64,000 nt of DNA from F1-120-MAGs238 sp964484185 (GCA_964484185.1 CAZAEQ010000009.1:1-64000), one strand, 5' to 3'; positions 35,582-44,989 are shown, counted from the stretch's first letter. The notes: generated by a model not told the origin, from the sequence alone. Translations and numbers: made by a program.

Positions 35582-37257
35582 GCCGCAATCCTCGCAACTT
35601 GAGCGGGTTTAACTTCCGCCTCTTCTAGCTCTGATCGCAGCATCAGCAGTTCCTTTACAGGAATTTTGCCCGCTAGCGCCTTGGCCATTCCATCGACCCA
35701 CATCGGGCGGTACCCGTCAAGCGCTGCGCCGGCCGCGATTTCCGTGATTGGTCGGTTGGTTTCAATGAGTTTGCGAACACGACCTGTCACGCGGAACATC
35801 TCAAATGTGCCGATACGTCCGCGACAACCCGAGCTTCCGCATCGCGGACACCCCGCACCAACTCGCAGCTTGGCAGCATCTGAGGCATTGATTCCAAGTG
35901 ACTGCAGCAATTCTGGATCCGGCGCATCCGGATGGGCACAATCCTCACACACCTTTCGCGCCAGACGTTGTGCCACAATGCACAACAGTGCATTGCACAT
36001 CGCGTAGCCGGGAACACCCATAGCAGTCAATCGCGGCAATGAACCAATCGCGTCGTTGGTGTGAAGCGTTGAAAGTACCAGATGTCCCGTAAGTGCAGCC
36101 TGCACCGCAATCTTCGCCGTCTCCTCATCGCGGATTTCGCCGACAAGTACAACGTTGGGATCTTGACGGAGAATTGATCGCAGTGCGCCCGAGAATGTCA
36201 GGCCAACTTCTGCGTTGACCTGAATCTGCCGGACCAGCGGTAACCGGATTTCCACCGGATCCTCAATTGTCATGATGTTGCGGTGCGGCGCGTTAAGCGC
36301 AGCAAGCGCTGTATACAGCGTTGTCGTCTTGCCAGAGCCCGTTGGGCCAGTCACAAGAATCATCCCGTGCGGCTTATTGATGCATTCGTCGTACCACGCT
36401 GTCATGTCCGCGGGCATATTCAAGTCTGCAATGCTGCCGACTGTGAGAGCCGATCGCAGCAGTCGCATGACGACGTTTTCCCCGTGAATCGTTGGAAGCG
36501 TTGAAAGTCGAATGTCGACGTTGTTTGTGCCGCTGGTGTAGCGGAATTTGCCATCCTGCGGCTTGCGCGTCTGTGTCAGATCGAGTTTGGCCAGCACTTT
36601 CAGTCTTTGCACAATTCCAGCGTGCATCGATTTTGGCGGCCCTTGAAGCGGCCGCAACGTCCCATCGACGCGATAGCGAAGGTGAAGCGTCTGTTCATCA
36701 GGATTGATGTGAATATCGCTCGCGCCATCTTCCATGGCAGCAAGCAGAATCTGATTGACCGCGGCGACAATCGGCTCGTCACCGGTTGTCAGATCTTTTT
36801 CATCAGGGGTCCCCATCGCATCGGAATCACGCCGCTGACTGAGTGAATATGCACGCGCAATCAACGCCTTGAGAGCCTGCGCATCGCACACAACCGGATC
36901 AACCTCCCGCTTCAATATCTGGCGGATCTGATCGATCGCCTGTAAATTGAGCGGATCCAGCATCGCAATCGTCGCAATGCTGTCAAACACAAATAGCGGA
37001 AACACAACCAGTCGTTCCGCTACATTTCGCGGAATGGACTGAGCGTTTCGATGATCAACTTCATACGCCGCGAGATCAACAAACGGATATTCGCAGATCT
37101 TCGCCCGCGCAATCGCAAGTATGCGATGCGTCACCGCGCCGCCAGAAACTAACTGCTCCAGTACATCGCCGCCAGAGCGACCCGCCTTGGTGACATCTGC
37201 TTCTGTAACAATGTTGTCAGCGAGAAGCGACCGGAGAAGGAACGAGTTTGTATCCAA
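35578..37257 (-). CDS. gspE: Type II secretion/type IV pilus assembly ATPase GspE/PilB
   Basis: The 559-residue protein has an N-terminal MshEN-like domain, then the secretion ATPase core: Walker A VTGPTGSGKTTTLYTAL, Asp box IMTIEDPVEI, Walker B ILRQDPNVVLVGEIRDEETA, and His box LVLSTLHTNDA. A zinc-binding C-terminal region has CEDCAHP and CPRCGSSGCRGR. It powers pilus or pseudopilus assembly from the cytoplasm. Second gene of the operon, 12 bases after the PilZ gene. No retraction ATPase PilT is in the window. Confidence 0.93.
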   Translation of the reverse strand: MDTNSFLLRSLLADNIVTEADVTKAGRSGGDVLEQLVSGGAVTHRILAIARAKICEYPFVDLAAYEVDHRNAQSIPRNVAERLVVFPLFVFDSIATIAMLDPLNLQAIDQIRQILKREVDPVVCDAQALKALIARAYSLSQRRDSDAMGTPDEKDLTTGDEPIVAAVNQILLAAMEDGASDIHINPDEQTLHLRYRVDGTLRPLQGPPKSMHAGIVQRLKVLAKLDLTQTRKPQDGKFRYTSGTNNVDIRLSTLPTIHGENVVMRLLRSALTVGSIADLNMPADMTAWYDECINKPHGMILVTGPTGSGKTTTLYTALAALNAPHRNIMTIEDPVEIRLPLVRQIQVNAEVGLTFSGALRSILRQDPNVVLVGEIRDEETAKIAVQAALTGHLVLSTLHTNDAIGSLPRLTAMGVPGYAMCNALLCIVAQRLARKVCEDCAHPDAPDPELLQSLGINASDAAKLRVGAGCPRCGSSGCRGRIGTFEMFRVTGRVRKLIETNRPITEIAAGAALDGYRPMWVDGMAKALAGKIPVKELLMLRSELEEAEVKPAQVARIAA

Positions 37258-37269
37258 GACGTTCCTCCC

Positions 37270-37656
37270 TTAACGGAATTGCTCAACAATGGTTTGGAGA
37301 ACCTGACGCTGATCTGGCACCAGGTTCTCAAATGCTCCGCCGATCAGATACGCCGGACGACGATCTGTCATCTGGACTCGCTGAACACGTAGCGTTAACT
37401 CCACCAATGGTTGAATTGCTTCGGTCGGTGCAAGCATCCGAACCGCCAATATCGATCTCCGCGGCACAAACAACGTCGACATGAACGCCAGGCCGCCCTC
37501 AGAAAGGTCAACAATGTCGGCATCCAGCCAACCACCCGGTCCCGTGGCCGTAAAGCGCACGATCCCTTTATGCTCCGGCGCAACCATGAACTTCCCGCGA
37601 AGACTTACATCCAGGCGAGAATGGCGACGTATCGCGAGCGGTTCTTGAGTAGCCAA
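37270..37656 (-). CDS. PilZ domain protein
   Basis: The 128-residue protein has the c-di-GMP-binding signature: IRRHSRLDV (the RxxxR motif) and, about 40 residues on, ADIVDLSEGGLAF (the D/NxSxxG motif). A TTG at 37656 is the likely start because AAGGA lies seven bases before it and the domain begins just after; the frame is open to a TTG at 37770. It leads the pilus operon, so c-di-GMP control of the GspE-type motor is a reasonable inference. Confidence 0.75.
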   Translation of the reverse strand: MATQEPLAIRRHSRLDVSLRGKFMVAPEHKGIVRFTATGPGGWLDADIVDLSEGGLAFMSTLFVPRRSILAVRMLAPTEAIQPLVELTLRVQRVQMTDRRPAYLIGGAFENLVPDQRQVLQTIVEQFR

Positions 37657-38094
37657 GTCTTGATCCTTTGAAAACGAACCGAGTGCCGCTGGGTGCACTC
37701 GACACCGACACACTCGAATCGGCGAGTGAACAGGCTGGATTAACCCCAAATCCAAGACTCCGGTAACCAACTAGTGTTATCGGACTAAATGGAAGAATGT
37801 TTGGTTGTATTCTGAACGGGTTGCGACGAATTGAAAACTCTAACTGCCCCAAGTCCTCAATCTCTGCCGCGCTACTATGGGGTGTCTCGCGGTTCTACCG
37901 TTTCGTGAGGCTCGGTGTCCAAGGTAGGTGAACCTTGGTATTCGATTTATTTGTTCATTTTGCAACTTCGGTCACATTTCCCTGTGGCCAAATGAAGCGC
38001 CCTTATGCGGCTGGTGTATCCGTCTCGTCTTCAAAAACGAGCCGGAAACAAACGGTGGGCCTGTCGCGGTGTCGCTGATAGAAAGGTTCTGTTT
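37657..38094. promoter_or_regulatory. Divergent promoter region and rpsB leader
   Basis: No gene is seen in 438 bp between the divergent pilus operon and rpsB. On the rpsB side a clear 7-bp hairpin, CCAAGGT/ACCTTGG around AGGTGA, lies at 37919-37938 and is followed by an AT-rich stretch (GATTTATTTGTTCATTTTGC). This could be part of an S2 autoregulatory leader, though it does not match a leader I recognise. The rpsB ribosome-binding site AAAGG is at about 38082-38086. Confidence 0.4.
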
Positions 38095-38922
38095 ATGGCA
38101 AATACTCTTGTTCAAGATCTGATCGAATCAGGCATCCACTTCGGCCAGCGGGCCAGTGCCTGGAATCCGAAAATGCAGCCGTATATCTACGGTAAACGCA
38201 ACGGAATTCATATCATCGATATCAAGGAAACCGTCAAGGGTCTCCTCCTCGCCAAGCGCCTCATTGGCGCGACCGTCACATCAGGCAAAGATGTCTGCTT
38301 TGTCGGCACCAAGCGTCAGGCCAAGGCCGTTCTCGAAGCTCGCGTCAAAGACGTCAAGCAGCACTACGTCACTGAGCGTTGGCTCGGCGGCACGCTCACA
38401 AACTTCCGCACCATTCGCTCACGCCTCAAGCGCCTCGAAGAACTCGAAGCAATTGAAGCAAAGGGCGGCAGCGATGCCAAGTACTCCAAGAAGATGGAAT
38501 CTCAGCTCCGCCGCGAAAAACGCCGCATTCTCCGCAACCTTGAAGGCGTCCGGAGCATGGAAAAGCTCCCGGGCATCATCGTTGTCTTTGATCTCAAGCG
38601 CGAACTCACCGCTCTCAAAGAAGCCAAGAAGCTCGGCATCACCACGATCGGCCTGATCGATACCGATGGCGACCCAGACCTCGTTGATATCGCAATTCCC
38701 GGAAACGACGATTCGATGCGCGCCATCGACGTGGTCGTCCGCGAACTCTGCCTCGCGGTCGCAGAAGGCCGCCAGGCACGCGATGAAGCCAAGGGAACAG
38801 CATCTTCTGGCGGCGAACGCTCTGATCGCCCCGAAGCCCCCAAGGGCGATGGCAAGCCCGATGGCGCACGCCGCGCACGTCGTCCATCGTCCAAGGCAGA
38901 TGAAGTTGCCGCAAGCAACTGA
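38095..38922 (+). CDS. rpsB: 30S ribosomal protein S2
   Basis: The 275-residue protein contains LIESGIHFGQRASAWNPKM, RNGIHIIDIKETVKGL, FVGTKRQAK, VTERWLGGTLTNFRTIRSRL, LPGIIVVFDL, and IPGNDDSMRAIDVVVRELCL, all typical of S2. A charged low-complexity tail of about 45 residues (RSDRPEAPKGDGKPDGARRA) is longer than in E. coli. ATG 38095 is preceded by AAAGG. It is linked with tsf, as in most bacteria. Confidence 0.97.
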   Translation: MANTLVQDLIESGIHFGQRASAWNPKMQPYIYGKRNGIHIIDIKETVKGLLLAKRLIGATVTSGKDVCFVGTKRQAKAVLEARVKDVKQHYVTERWLGGTLTNFRTIRSRLKRLEELEAIEAKGGSDAKYSKKMESQLRREKRRILRNLEGVRSMEKLPGIIVVFDLKRELTALKEAKKLGITTIGLIDTDGDPDLVDIAIPGNDDSMRAIDVVVRELCLAVAEGRQARDEAKGTASSGGERSDRPEAPKGDGKPDGARRARRPSSKADEVAASN

Positions 38923-38972
38923 TCTCTGAACGTTGAATCTCGTCGATCGAATTTCTCATTAAACAACCAGCG

Positions 38973-39003
38973 CCGTGTTACTTCCGTGACACGGATGCTT
39001 TTT
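38973..39003 (+). terminator. Hairpin between rpsB and tsf
   Basis: CCGTGTTAC pairs with GTGACACGG (one G-T pair) around a TTCC tetraloop at 38973-38994, followed by ATGCTTTTTC. It lies between rpsB and tsf and would reduce read-through, allowing different levels of the two proteins. Confidence 0.55.
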
Positions 39004-39032
39004 CACCAGCAAACGCAAGAAGGATTTGAATC

Positions 39033-39833
39033 ATGGCCGAAATTAATGCCAAAGACGTAATGAAACTCCGCGATCGCACCGGACTGCAGATGATGGCCTG
39101 CAAAGCCGCATTAAACGAAGCCGGTGGCGACTTCGAGAAGGCCGAAGAGCTTCTCCGTAAGCAGCTCAAAGGCAAGATGGAATCACGCGCAGGTCGTGCC
39201 GCCGGCGAAGGCGCTGTCAAGGTCGCCGTCGGCAACGGTGGCGCATCCATTGTCGAAATTCGCGCTGAAACCGACTTTACAGCCAAGGCCGAGAAGTTCC
39301 AGGCCATGGCCCAGAAGATCGCAGACCTCGCGCTCGCCGCGGGAGTTGGCAACGTCACCGCTACCACAGCAATGACCGCCGCCCTCGACGAAGTGAAGAT
39401 CGCTACCAACGAAAACTGCTCGATCGCCCGCATGCAGAAGTACACCGGCGGCAAGTTCGGCACTTACGTTCACCACGACGGTAAGACCGCTGTCGTGATC
39501 CAGGCTGAAGGTCCAGTCACTGAAGATGTCCTCAAAGACATCTGCATGCACATCGCCGCGGCCAGCCCTCGCCCCCTCGCTGTCAGCCCCAACGAGCTCC
39601 CCGCTGCCGTGGTCGAGAAGGAACGCAAGTTCCGCCTCGAGCAGGCCATGGAATCCGGCAAGCCCAAGGAAATCGCTGAAAAGATGGTCGAAGGCGGCAT
39701 GCGCAAGTTCTTCGAAGAAATCGCCCTCCTCGAACAGCCCTACATCCGCGACGAAAAGAAGAAGATCAAGGACCTCGTCACCGGCAGCACCATCAAGGCT
39801 TTCAGCCGCTGGTCCGTCGGCGAAGAAGTCTGA
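39033..39833 (+). CDS. tsf: Elongation factor Ts
   Basis: The 266-residue protein has the UBA-like start INAKDVMKLRDRTGLQMMAC and KAALNEAGGDFEKAEELLRK, then the core ETDFTAKAEKFQAMAQKIAD, HHDGKTAVVIQAEG and QPYIRDEKKKIKDLV. It is the nucleotide-exchange factor for EF-Tu. The gene follows rpsB by 110 bases with GGAT/AAGAAGGA upstream of ATG 39033. A strong terminator follows. Confidence 0.97.
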   Translation: MAEINAKDVMKLRDRTGLQMMACKAALNEAGGDFEKAEELLRKQLKGKMESRAGRAAGEGAVKVAVGNGGASIVEIRAETDFTAKAEKFQAMAQKIADLALAAGVGNVTATTAMTAALDEVKIATNENCSIARMQKYTGGKFGTYVHHDGKTAVVIQAEGPVTEDVLKDICMHIAAASPRPLAVSPNELPAAVVEKERKFRLEQAMESGKPKEIAEKMVEGGMRKFFEEIALLEQPYIRDEKKKIKDLVTGSTIKAFSRWSVGEEV

Positions 39834-39865
39834 TAGGAACACGTTAGCATATTTATCGCCATTCG

Positions 39866-39898
39866 ACGGCTGCGAACTCCTTCGCAGCCGTTTTTATT
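39866..39898 (+). terminator. Rho-independent terminator of tsf
   Basis: ACGGCTGCGAA pairs perfectly with TTCGCAGCCGT around CTCC, followed by TTTTATTTG. Confidence 0.9.
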
Positions 39899-39983
39899 TG
39901 AACCCCGTTCCCCCTGATGGGCCTGTGCCGAATACGCAAGTCGTTGCAAATATGAGGTTTATGAAAAATGTTGGGAAGTTTCC

Positions 39984-40013
39984 TTGCGTAACGCCAAACG
40001 TGTGGCATATTTA
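39984..40013 (+). promoter_or_regulatory. Possible sigma-70-type promoter
   Basis: TTGCGT at 39984-39989 and TATTTA at 40008-40013 are separated by 18 bases. Transcription would begin near 40018-40022 and run into the terminator at 40042-40082. Confidence 0.4.
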
Positions 40014-40017
40014 AAGT

Positions 40018-40082
40018 GTCTTGTCTCTCTCTCCTCCTATTGGAACCAGCTCCGCGCGGAACACGGGGCTGTTTCCTTTTTT
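40018..40082 (+). ncRNA. Possible small RNA or attenuated leader
   Basis: A promoter-like pair at 39984-40013 is followed by a short C/T-rich stretch (TCTCTCTCTCCTCCTATT, complementary to a Shine-Dalgarno sequence). A terminator follows: GGAACCAGC pairs imperfectly with GCTGTTTCC, then six T (40077-40082). The unit is about 65 bases and sits alone between tsf and the symporter gene. It could equally be the leader and attenuator of the symporter, whose start is 59 bases further on. Confidence 0.4.
40042..40082 (+). terminator. Rho-independent terminator before the symporter gene
   Basis: The outer stem pairs GGAACCAGC (40042-40050) with GCTGTTTCC (40068-40076), with one mismatch; TTTTTT follows at 40077-40082. 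Confidence 0.7.
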
Positions 40083-40140
40083 AGACTTTATTGGTTTTTG
40101 ATGAGCGTGATCAGGCGGATACAGCCCCCTAGTGTCGCGC

Positions 40141-41736
40141 ATGATTGAAGCAGCGACAGGGACGTCGACATTCAGCGGCTTAGATTGGGGCGTCCTGGGC
40201 GCCTACTTCGTACTGCTCGCAGGAACGGGATGGTGGTTCTCCCGCCGCGAACCCTCGGGTGCTCAAGAGTATTTCTTAGCGGGCCGCCAGATGCCCATGT
40301 GGGCCGTCGCAATCAGCGTCCTCGCCACCGCAACCAGCGCAGCAACATTCATTGGCGCTCCCGAAGAAGCATACAAAGGCACGCTCACCTACGCCTCGAC
40401 AAACATCGGCATGTTCGTCGCCGTCGCAGTCGTCGCCATCTTCTTCATCCCCGCCTTCTATCGCGCCAACGTCACCACCGTCTACGACCTCCTCGAACTT
40501 CGCTTCGGCGGCCACGCCAAACAAGCTGCCAGCTGGACCTTCCTCGTCGGCCGCGTCTTCGCCTCTGGCTCGCGCCTCTTCATGGCGAGCATCCCGCTCT
40601 CTCTGATTCTCTTTCGCGAGATTCACGATTGGCAACTGCTCATCTCCATCGGCGTCCTCACCACCGTCGCCGTCCTCTACACGCTCGTCGGCGGCATCCG
40701 CAGCATCATCTGGACTGATGTCGTGCAGACCGTCGTCTTCGTCGGCGCCGCCGCAGTCGCGCTTGTTGTCCTCCTCAACAGAATTCCGCTCTCCACCGGC
40801 CAGATCTTCGATGCACTTAAAGACACGCAGGTCGCCGGACATTCCAAACTCACCGTGATCGATTGGGGCATCCCCTTCGACCCCGGTCAGGCATACACAA
40901 TCTTCACCGCAGTCATGGGCTTCTCTCTCCTTGGCATCGCCTCATACGGCACCGATCACGACCTCGCCCAGCGCATGCTCACCTGCAAATCCGCCGTCAA
41001 AGGAAGCCAGAGCGTCGTGGTCGCAATCCTCATGAATCTCCCCGTCCTCTTCGTGTTCATGTCGATCGGCCTCCTCCTCCACATTTTCTACCAGCGCCCC
41101 GACCTCATGGGCGCCTCCGCCCCCGCTTCTCGCCCCGGTGATTCGCGTGAAGTCTTCCTCTCCTTCATCCTCAACGAAATGCCCTCAGGCATGTCCGGCC
41201 TCATGATGGCGGGTCTCTTCGCCGCTGGCCTTGGCTCCTGCAACTCAGCAATCAACGCCATGGCCGCCGCCTTCGTGAACGATGTCTACAAAAAAGCCAG
41301 CCCGGCAAAAACCGATGTGCAATATCTCAAAGTCGGCCGCTGGGCTGTCGTCGGCTGGGGCATCATCCTCGGAGCCTTCGCCTGCATCTGCGTCTTCTGG
41401 CAAAAGGGCTCCGGCGAAACTCTCATCAAATTCGCGCTGGGAGTCATGGGCTTCGCCTACGCCGGTCTCCTGGGCGTCTTCTTCACCGCAATATTCACCA
41501 AAACCCGCGGCAATTCCACCAGCGTCGTCGCCGCTCTCCTCAGCGGAGCTCTCGTTGTAACTCTCCTTCAAGCCAAAGTAATCGAATGGTGGACGCCGAT
41601 GCTCGGGCTCAGCACCTTCAAACTCGCATTCCCATGGGTCCTGCTCGCCGGCACGCTTGTCTCAACCACCATCTGCATGCTGCCACGCAGCAATCGAATC
41701 ATCCCCACAGCCATCAGCCCTATCGCGGCACAGTAA
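40141..41736 (+). CDS. Sodium/solute symporter (SSS family)
   Basis: The 531-residue membrane protein has about 13 hydrophobic segments and SSS-family motifs: YFVLLAGTGWWFSRREPSGA, EYFLAGRQMPMWAVAISVLA-like N-terminus with TATSAATFIGAPEEAYKG, TLVGGIRSIIWTDVVQTVVF, GTDHDLAQRML, and the Na2-site region MMAGLFAAGLGSCNSAINAM. Sequence alone does not give the substrate; relatives move sugars, sialic acid or carboxylates. The ATG at 40141 is used; a GTG at 40132 is possible. Its last 17 bases overlap the convergent gene. Confidence 0.88.
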   Translation: MIEAATGTSTFSGLDWGVLGAYFVLLAGTGWWFSRREPSGAQEYFLAGRQMPMWAVAISVLATATSAATFIGAPEEAYKGTLTYASTNIGMFVAVAVVAIFFIPAFYRANVTTVYDLLELRFGGHAKQAASWTFLVGRVFASGSRLFMASIPLSLILFREIHDWQLLISIGVLTTVAVLYTLVGGIRSIIWTDVVQTVVFVGAAAVALVVLLNRIPLSTGQIFDALKDTQVAGHSKLTVIDWGIPFDPGQAYTIFTAVMGFSLLGIASYGTDHDLAQRMLTCKSAVKGSQSVVVAILMNLPVLFVFMSIGLLLHIFYQRPDLMGASAPASRPGDSREVFLSFILNEMPSGMSGLMMAGLFAAGLGSCNSAINAMAAAFVNDVYKKASPAKTDVQYLKVGRWAVVGWGIILGAFACICVFWQKGSGETLIKFALGVMGFAYAGLLGVFFTAIFTKTRGNSTSVVAALLSGALVVTLLQAKVIEWWTPMLGLSTFKLAFPWVLLAGTLVSTTICMLPRSNRIIPTAISPIAAQ

Positions 41737-44700
41737 TCCCACCAACATCGCGCACTCGAATGCGATCCAGCTTCAAATCCCACTCCAGACTCTTGCCCCG
41801 GATCGGTGTGCCCGACGCCGGATCAAACGCCTGCACCTCACCGCCATCTCTCGCAGTCAGGAATATCAATCCCGCAAGTGCATCGTAATCCATGATGTCC
41901 GAATTCACCTCGCGCTTCGTCGCTGATCGTGCCCAGACATGCCCGCTCGCAAGCATGCGCGTGATTTCGCCCTGCATTCCAAGTTCATTCTTCTTCGAAG
42001 TTCCATCAACCGGCGCCTGCGTCGGCCGCATCGATGCCGTAATCTGATCACAGTGCATTTCCGTCGGCTCGCTATCGCCCGGCCGCAGGTGAATCACTTC
42101 AACCTTCCCGACCATGTCTGCAATCCCAGCCTCCCTTCGCACATTCAGCGAAGTCTGCCAGTTAAACAGTGCATCGCCAGCAAACGTTCCCGATGATTTC
42201 CCCTCGGTCGCCCTTCGATCAGATACCAGCAACTTCCCCGCTCCGGGAACATCAAGCGTACCGCGAACATTGTCCGCAACAATCTGTGCCCCTTCAAGAT
42301 AATTCACGCGCTGCGGCTTTCTGGTCTCAATCGGCGTGACATCTGCTGGATCAAATCTCCGCGATTCAAACGTCGCTCGCTGCGATTCTGTACCCTTGGC
42401 AATCGCACTCAAGAATTCCCGCGGCGGTGCAGCCGCGACAACCGGCGCAGTTCCCGAAGCCACAGGTGACCCCACCGCTTCCGCGCCCTCAACCTTCTTC
42501 GGCTCTTCCACAAATGGTGTGAACGCCAGATCAAGCGATTTCGACTTCAAAATATCCAGCGACACCGCATCAGGCATCCAGTAGGCAACCACATCGCCGC
42601 GAATCTTCGCCGTGCCAAGTCGATCATCAAAGTTCATCGACTCCGTCCAGCTCGCATCGATCTTTGATGCCGCGACGCCTTGCACCTTCGCGACATCCAC
42701 ATGGCTCAACGTTCCACGCCCTGACGCTTCCAGCGTGCGACCAATTCCATCCATCTTTAACGTCTGCCCCGCAATCGTCGTTTGACCGCGTGTTGCCACC
42801 GCATGCTTGCTCTCTGATCCAAACAGATCAACCAGCTGCGTCGCAAAATCCGCTTTCAATTCCGCCGCCGATGCCTGCAGATCATCAGAACCTATCCGAA
42901 CATCATCCCGCGCAACCAGTGTCGCAATTTGCCCTGTTTTCGCGGCATCCGTAATAAACTTCACATCCAGCGAACCCGCATGAATCTCATCCTTCGCCTG
43001 ATGTGCATACACATTGCCGCGTGCCTGCAGCTTTTCTACAACCGGCTTGAGCGACTTCGACTTTTCTTGAGCCGCATGCACAAATGTCGCATAAAGATGA
43101 TCCGCCGAAATTTCGCTGCCCGCGCCATCAGAAGCGATCGCCTTATCCTGGACAGTCAGGCGCGACAAAAGCGAAGGCTGATTCTCAACCTGCGTAAATT
43201 CGCCGCGAATAAACGAACCCTTGAGTGTCGAGGTCCCGTTCCCCGCAACAACATCCCCAGTAAAGATCGCTTCCTTGATTTTCGCCGCGGTTCCCGACTG
43301 GTCGAAAATAAACTGTGCCTGTTGCGTCCAGTTCACCGTCGACTGATTCTCTTTGGCGTTCGCAGTCGAAGCGATCGCCGCCGGTTCAAGCGAAATCGTG
43401 TTCGCACCTTCCAGCTTCCCCGCCCCCACCACCGTCGCGCTCCCGCTCGCCATGTCAGCAGTGAGCATCGATCCTCTCACGGTCCCCGATTCACCCGACT
43501 TCACAACTACACCTTCAGGGCCAGTTCCTTTCAAAACAATCTGACGGCGTGTCGCAAAGTAATTGGCCTCTTTGCAAACCGCATCCGCACCTATCGCTGT
43601 GTCCACCGCCGTCACCGCTCCCGACGTCGGAGAATGGAACCTCATGGCAAGCGAGTCATCTACCAGTTCAGCAAATCCCGCATCGCTGGTGCGCATCTCA
43701 AATGGTCCAGACCATGTTAACCGCATCGGTCCAGCTGGTGCTTTCTCCACCGCTGGCGCGGGTGCTGGCGAGCCTGTGATTGCAACCGCAGGCTGCGAAC
43801 TGCCCGGCACAGCTTCCGTCTTTGGCTTTGCATCAGCCTTTACAACCGGCTTAGTTGCGCCCGATCCCGGCGCAAACTTACCATCCACAAGCTTCGCCCA
43901 AAGCTCCAACTGATCTGATGTCAATACTCGCTTGTCCTGCGTAATCCGCACATCAGCGCCAAACTTCCCGTGATAAAAAGTCTGTTCCTGCACTGCCGTT
44001 GCGACAGGCGCAACGGGTGCCGCAGCTGGCCCCGACGATTTCACCGGCGCAGTCGCCGGCTCTGAGGTAACAGGCTTCTGCGTCTGCGTACTCGCAACCG
44101 TCTCTTCCTTCGCCGATGGATTCATGATCAGCTCTTCGCCCTCATGCACCACCACCGACTCAAGCCGATCTCGCAGCTCGTTATAAACAGCAATCAACCC
44201 CTTGCCCGCAAAATACCCCTGCTCCCATTTCACGGTCAATCGATCCACCGTCGAAATCTCGCCGATCGATCCATCAAACGCAAGCGAATCAGTCTGCGCC
44301 GTCAAATACGCCGCATCTTTCGCCGGATCAGGCCGGGACCCATCCGGCCGCGCTTTAAACGCCTTGATCACCACATTGCCGCGAAGCGTGCCCGATTCTG
44401 GCCGCCGCGTCGTCTGCTCATCGGGAATATACATGCGACCCGTATCGCTCTTGATATAGATCGACCAGCCATCCTTCAAAAACATCCACGCGTGCGGCGA
44501 ATCCACCAGGTACCGCTTCGCCTCAAGTGGCTCAAGTGATTCATACCCAAACTCGCCCGCCAATCGCGATGGGTCCAACTTGTCCGCCCACTGAACCGTC
44601 GTTCCCGCCGAGCGCTCAATGTGCCTGCCCGAGGGCCCCACCGTTGGCCGCGATTTTGGCGGCGTAAGTTCCACCGGAACCGGCGACTGCGCCCGCTTCT

Positions 44701-44989
44701 CTGCTGGCTTTGGTGCAACTGGCTCAGACTTTTCCGCGACGACTGGCACACCCGGCGCAGTCCCCTTCTTCTCAAAAAACGCTTCCATCGGATTCTGCGC
44801 GCTCAAATCCTTCGCACGCGGCGGCTTGCTCGAACTCATCCAGATCACATACCCAAGAATCCCAATCCCAAGAATCATCAGCGGCGTGCGATAACGCGGC
44901 GCTCGGCCAGGCCGCACCCAGCTTCTGCGAATAGACACACTGTGTCCTGCAGCGGCGGCAAGCGATTCGGCAGCAGACTCTTTGGGCAT
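41720..44989 (-). CDS. Giant LptC/OstA-like envelope protein
   Basis: The 1089-residue protein has one N-terminal membrane segment (about 35-51, TPLMILGIGILGYVIWM), a Pro/Lys-rich linker and a long periplasmic part made of beta-strand repeats of the LptC/LptA (OstA) type, for example GTLRGNVVIKAF, LQARGNVYAHQAKDEIHAGS, IATLVARDDVRIGSDDLQAS and GEITRMLASGHVWA. Low-complexity Ala/Pro/Thr linkers (about 285-330 and 375-420) separate them. It likely takes part in LPS transport to the outer membrane, consistent with kdsC/kdsD upstream. It is several times longer than E. coli LptC (about 190 residues). Confidence 0.7.
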   Translation of the reverse strand: MPKESAAESLAAAAGHSVSIRRSWVRPGRAPRYRTPLMILGIGILGYVIWMSSSKPPRAKDLSAQNPMEAFFEKKGTAPGVPVVAEKSEPVAPKPAEKRAQSPVPVELTPPKSRPTVGPSGRHIERSAGTTVQWADKLDPSRLAGEFGYESLEPLEAKRYLVDSPHAWMFLKDGWSIYIKSDTGRMYIPDEQTTRRPESGTLRGNVVIKAFKARPDGSRPDPAKDAAYLTAQTDSLAFDGSIGEISTVDRLTVKWEQGYFAGKGLIAVYNELRDRLESVVVHEGEELIMNPSAKEETVASTQTQKPVTSEPATAPVKSSGPAAAPVAPVATAVQEQTFYHGKFGADVRITQDKRVLTSDQLELWAKLVDGKFAPGSGATKPVVKADAKPKTEAVPGSSQPAVAITGSPAPAPAVEKAPAGPMRLTWSGPFEMRTSDAGFAELVDDSLAMRFHSPTSGAVTAVDTAIGADAVCKEANYFATRRQIVLKGTGPEGVVVKSGESGTVRGSMLTADMASGSATVVGAGKLEGANTISLEPAAIASTANAKENQSTVNWTQQAQFIFDQSGTAAKIKEAIFTGDVVAGNGTSTLKGSFIRGEFTQVENQPSLLSRLTVQDKAIASDGAGSEISADHLYATFVHAAQEKSKSLKPVVEKLQARGNVYAHQAKDEIHAGSLDVKFITDAAKTGQIATLVARDDVRIGSDDLQASAAELKADFATQLVDLFGSESKHAVATRGQTTIAGQTLKMDGIGRTLEASGRGTLSHVDVAKVQGVAASKIDASWTESMNFDDRLGTAKIRGDVVAYWMPDAVSLDILKSKSLDLAFTPFVEEPKKVEGAEAVGSPVASGTAPVVAAAPPREFLSAIAKGTESQRATFESRRFDPADVTPIETRKPQRVNYLEGAQIVADNVRGTLDVPGAGKLLVSDRRATEGKSSGTFAGDALFNWQTSLNVRREAGIADMVGKVEVIHLRPGDSEPTEMHCDQITASMRPTQAPVDGTSKKNELGMQGEITRMLASGHVWARSATKREVNSDIMDYDALAGLIFLTARDGGEVQAFDPASGTPIRGKSLEWDLKLDRIRVRDVGGITVPR

